DNA of 5,478 nt from an uncultured Erysipelotrichaceae bacterium (GTDB lineage: Bacteria; Bacillota_I; Bacilli_A; Erysipelotrichales; Coprobacillaceae). The stretch spans positions 1 to 5,478 of the forward strand of contig CANPGX010000080.1 in the NCBI GenBank assembly GCA_947573745.1, written 5' to 3'. The notes below the pieces were generated by a model, which saw nothing but the letters and a program-made list of their open reading frames with translations, was not told the origin of the DNA and did not search any database. Shown here piece after piece: positions 4,905 to 5,478 of this stretch. How positions within the stretch are numbered: the first letter of the stretch is position 1; every line of letters starts with the position of its first letter. Made by a program: the position numbers and the translations under genes.

Positions 4905-5478
4905 GTATCGTTATCAAGATCAGTGGATCAATGCTTCCGTTTTGATCTTATCAATTTTAGGTCTTGTGATGATTGGTTCAGCCAGTGTAGGGAGTGCCTC
5001 GTTACATGGTAGTAACTGGGTCGTGATGAATATGGTCAAACATAGCGTTTTTGTGATTGTAGGCTATGTGATCATGATTTTATGTTCACGCTTTTTTAAA
5101 GTCAATGTCGTTAATATGAAAAGCTGGAGAATATTGTATCTTTGTGGAATCTTAGCCATGTTAGCTTGTTTGGCTTTTCCTGCTGTCAATGGCTCTAAAG
5201 CTTGGATTCCTTTAGGGTTTGCCAGTATACAACCCTCAGAATTTATGAAAGTATTATTGATTTTAACCTTATCTTTATTATTATCGAATCATATCAAGGC
5301 TTTTCAATACCATGGAAAGTTTCGTTCACAAGCAGATAAAGAAAACTATTATAAAGAAAAGTTTAAACGTTGTGTAGGAGAACCTTTGTTGCTTTGTGTC
5401 ATTGCTTTAGCATGTGTGGTCATTCAAAAAGATTTAGGAACGATGATAATTATGATTGTCATTTTTGGTGTACTTTTC
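4894..5478 (+). CDS. ftsW: FtsW/RodA-family peptidoglycan glycosyltransferase, 3'-truncated by window
   Basis: SEDS proteins polymerise lipid II into glycan strands, with a partner class B penicillin-binding protein. The first 195 residues are visible. Membrane segments lie near 12-32, 50-66, 79-96, 117-131, 164-178 and 182-195. Family motifs are NGSKAWIPLG (99-108), IQPSEFMK (112-119) and QKDLGT (178-183). The conserved aspartate of the later outer loop is beyond the window. A basic/acidic hydrophilic stretch (about 138-158) separates segments four and five. The ATG at 4894 is the only start available, because an in-frame TGA ends at 4890; no strong ribosome site precedes it, so translation is probably coupled to the UPF0223 gene that overlaps it. 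Whether this copy is FtsW (division), RodA (elongation) or SpoVE cannot be settled from the N-terminal part; the UPF0223 neighbour favours FtsW. Confidence 0.9.
   Translation, partial: MLRKYRYQDQWINASVLILSILGLVMIGSASVGSASLHGSNWVVMNMVKHSVFVIVGYVIMILCSRFFKVNVVNMKSWRILYLCGILAMLACLAFPAVNGSKAWIPLGFASIQPSEFMKVLLILTLSLLLSNHIKAFQYHGKFRSQADKENYYKEKFKRCVGEPLLLCVIALACVVIQKDLGTMIIMIVIFGVLF

Overview
The window is AT-rich, tightly packed bacterial DNA with Firmicutes-type signals: AAGGAGG ribosome sites, sigma-A-like promoters, a lipobox lipoprotein, a type 2 peptide deformylase, and a UPF0223 (YktA-type) gene leading directly into an FtsW/RodA gene. The long two-module FtsX-like permease and the Cys/Gly-rich small membrane protein would fit a gut Firmicute, perhaps of the Erysipelotrichia/Coprobacillus type. 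That placement is an inference from style, not a database match.

Layout from left to right. (1) 3-2804 (+) is the 3' part of a large FtsX/MacB-like ABC transporter permease whose start lies outside the window; it ends at an intrinsic terminator (2814-2848). (2) 2849-3044 is a regulatory stretch. It holds a good sigma-A promoter (2898-2926) and a leader of about 112 nt with a perfect Shine-Dalgarno (SD) in front of a five-codon ORF, further tiny ORFs, a GAAA-loop hairpin, and a sequence complementary to the downstream ribosome site. (3) 3045-3584 (+) encodes a lipoprotein of unknown function. (4) A 13-bp bidirectional terminator (3594-3628) separates it from the convergent def gene (3658-4227, -), encoding peptide deformylase. 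(5) Upstream of def on the same strand, 4304-4513 (-) encodes a 69-residue protein with 10 cysteines, 14 glycines and one C-terminal membrane segment; it has its own strong terminator. (6) A 118-bp divergent intergenic region leads to 4632-4904 (+), a UPF0223 protein. This overlaps by 11 bp the start of an FtsW/RodA-family glycosyltransferase gene (4894 onward), which runs off the window end.

The recognisable genes are housekeeping ones: N-terminal protein processing (def), peptidoglycan synthesis and division (FtsW/RodA with its conserved UPF0223 neighbour), and an export or mechanotransmission-type permease. No mobile element, CRISPR array, tRNA or rRNA was seen. The least explained items are the lipoprotein's leader, which is laid out like a translational attenuator, and the Cys/Gly-rich mini-membrane protein.
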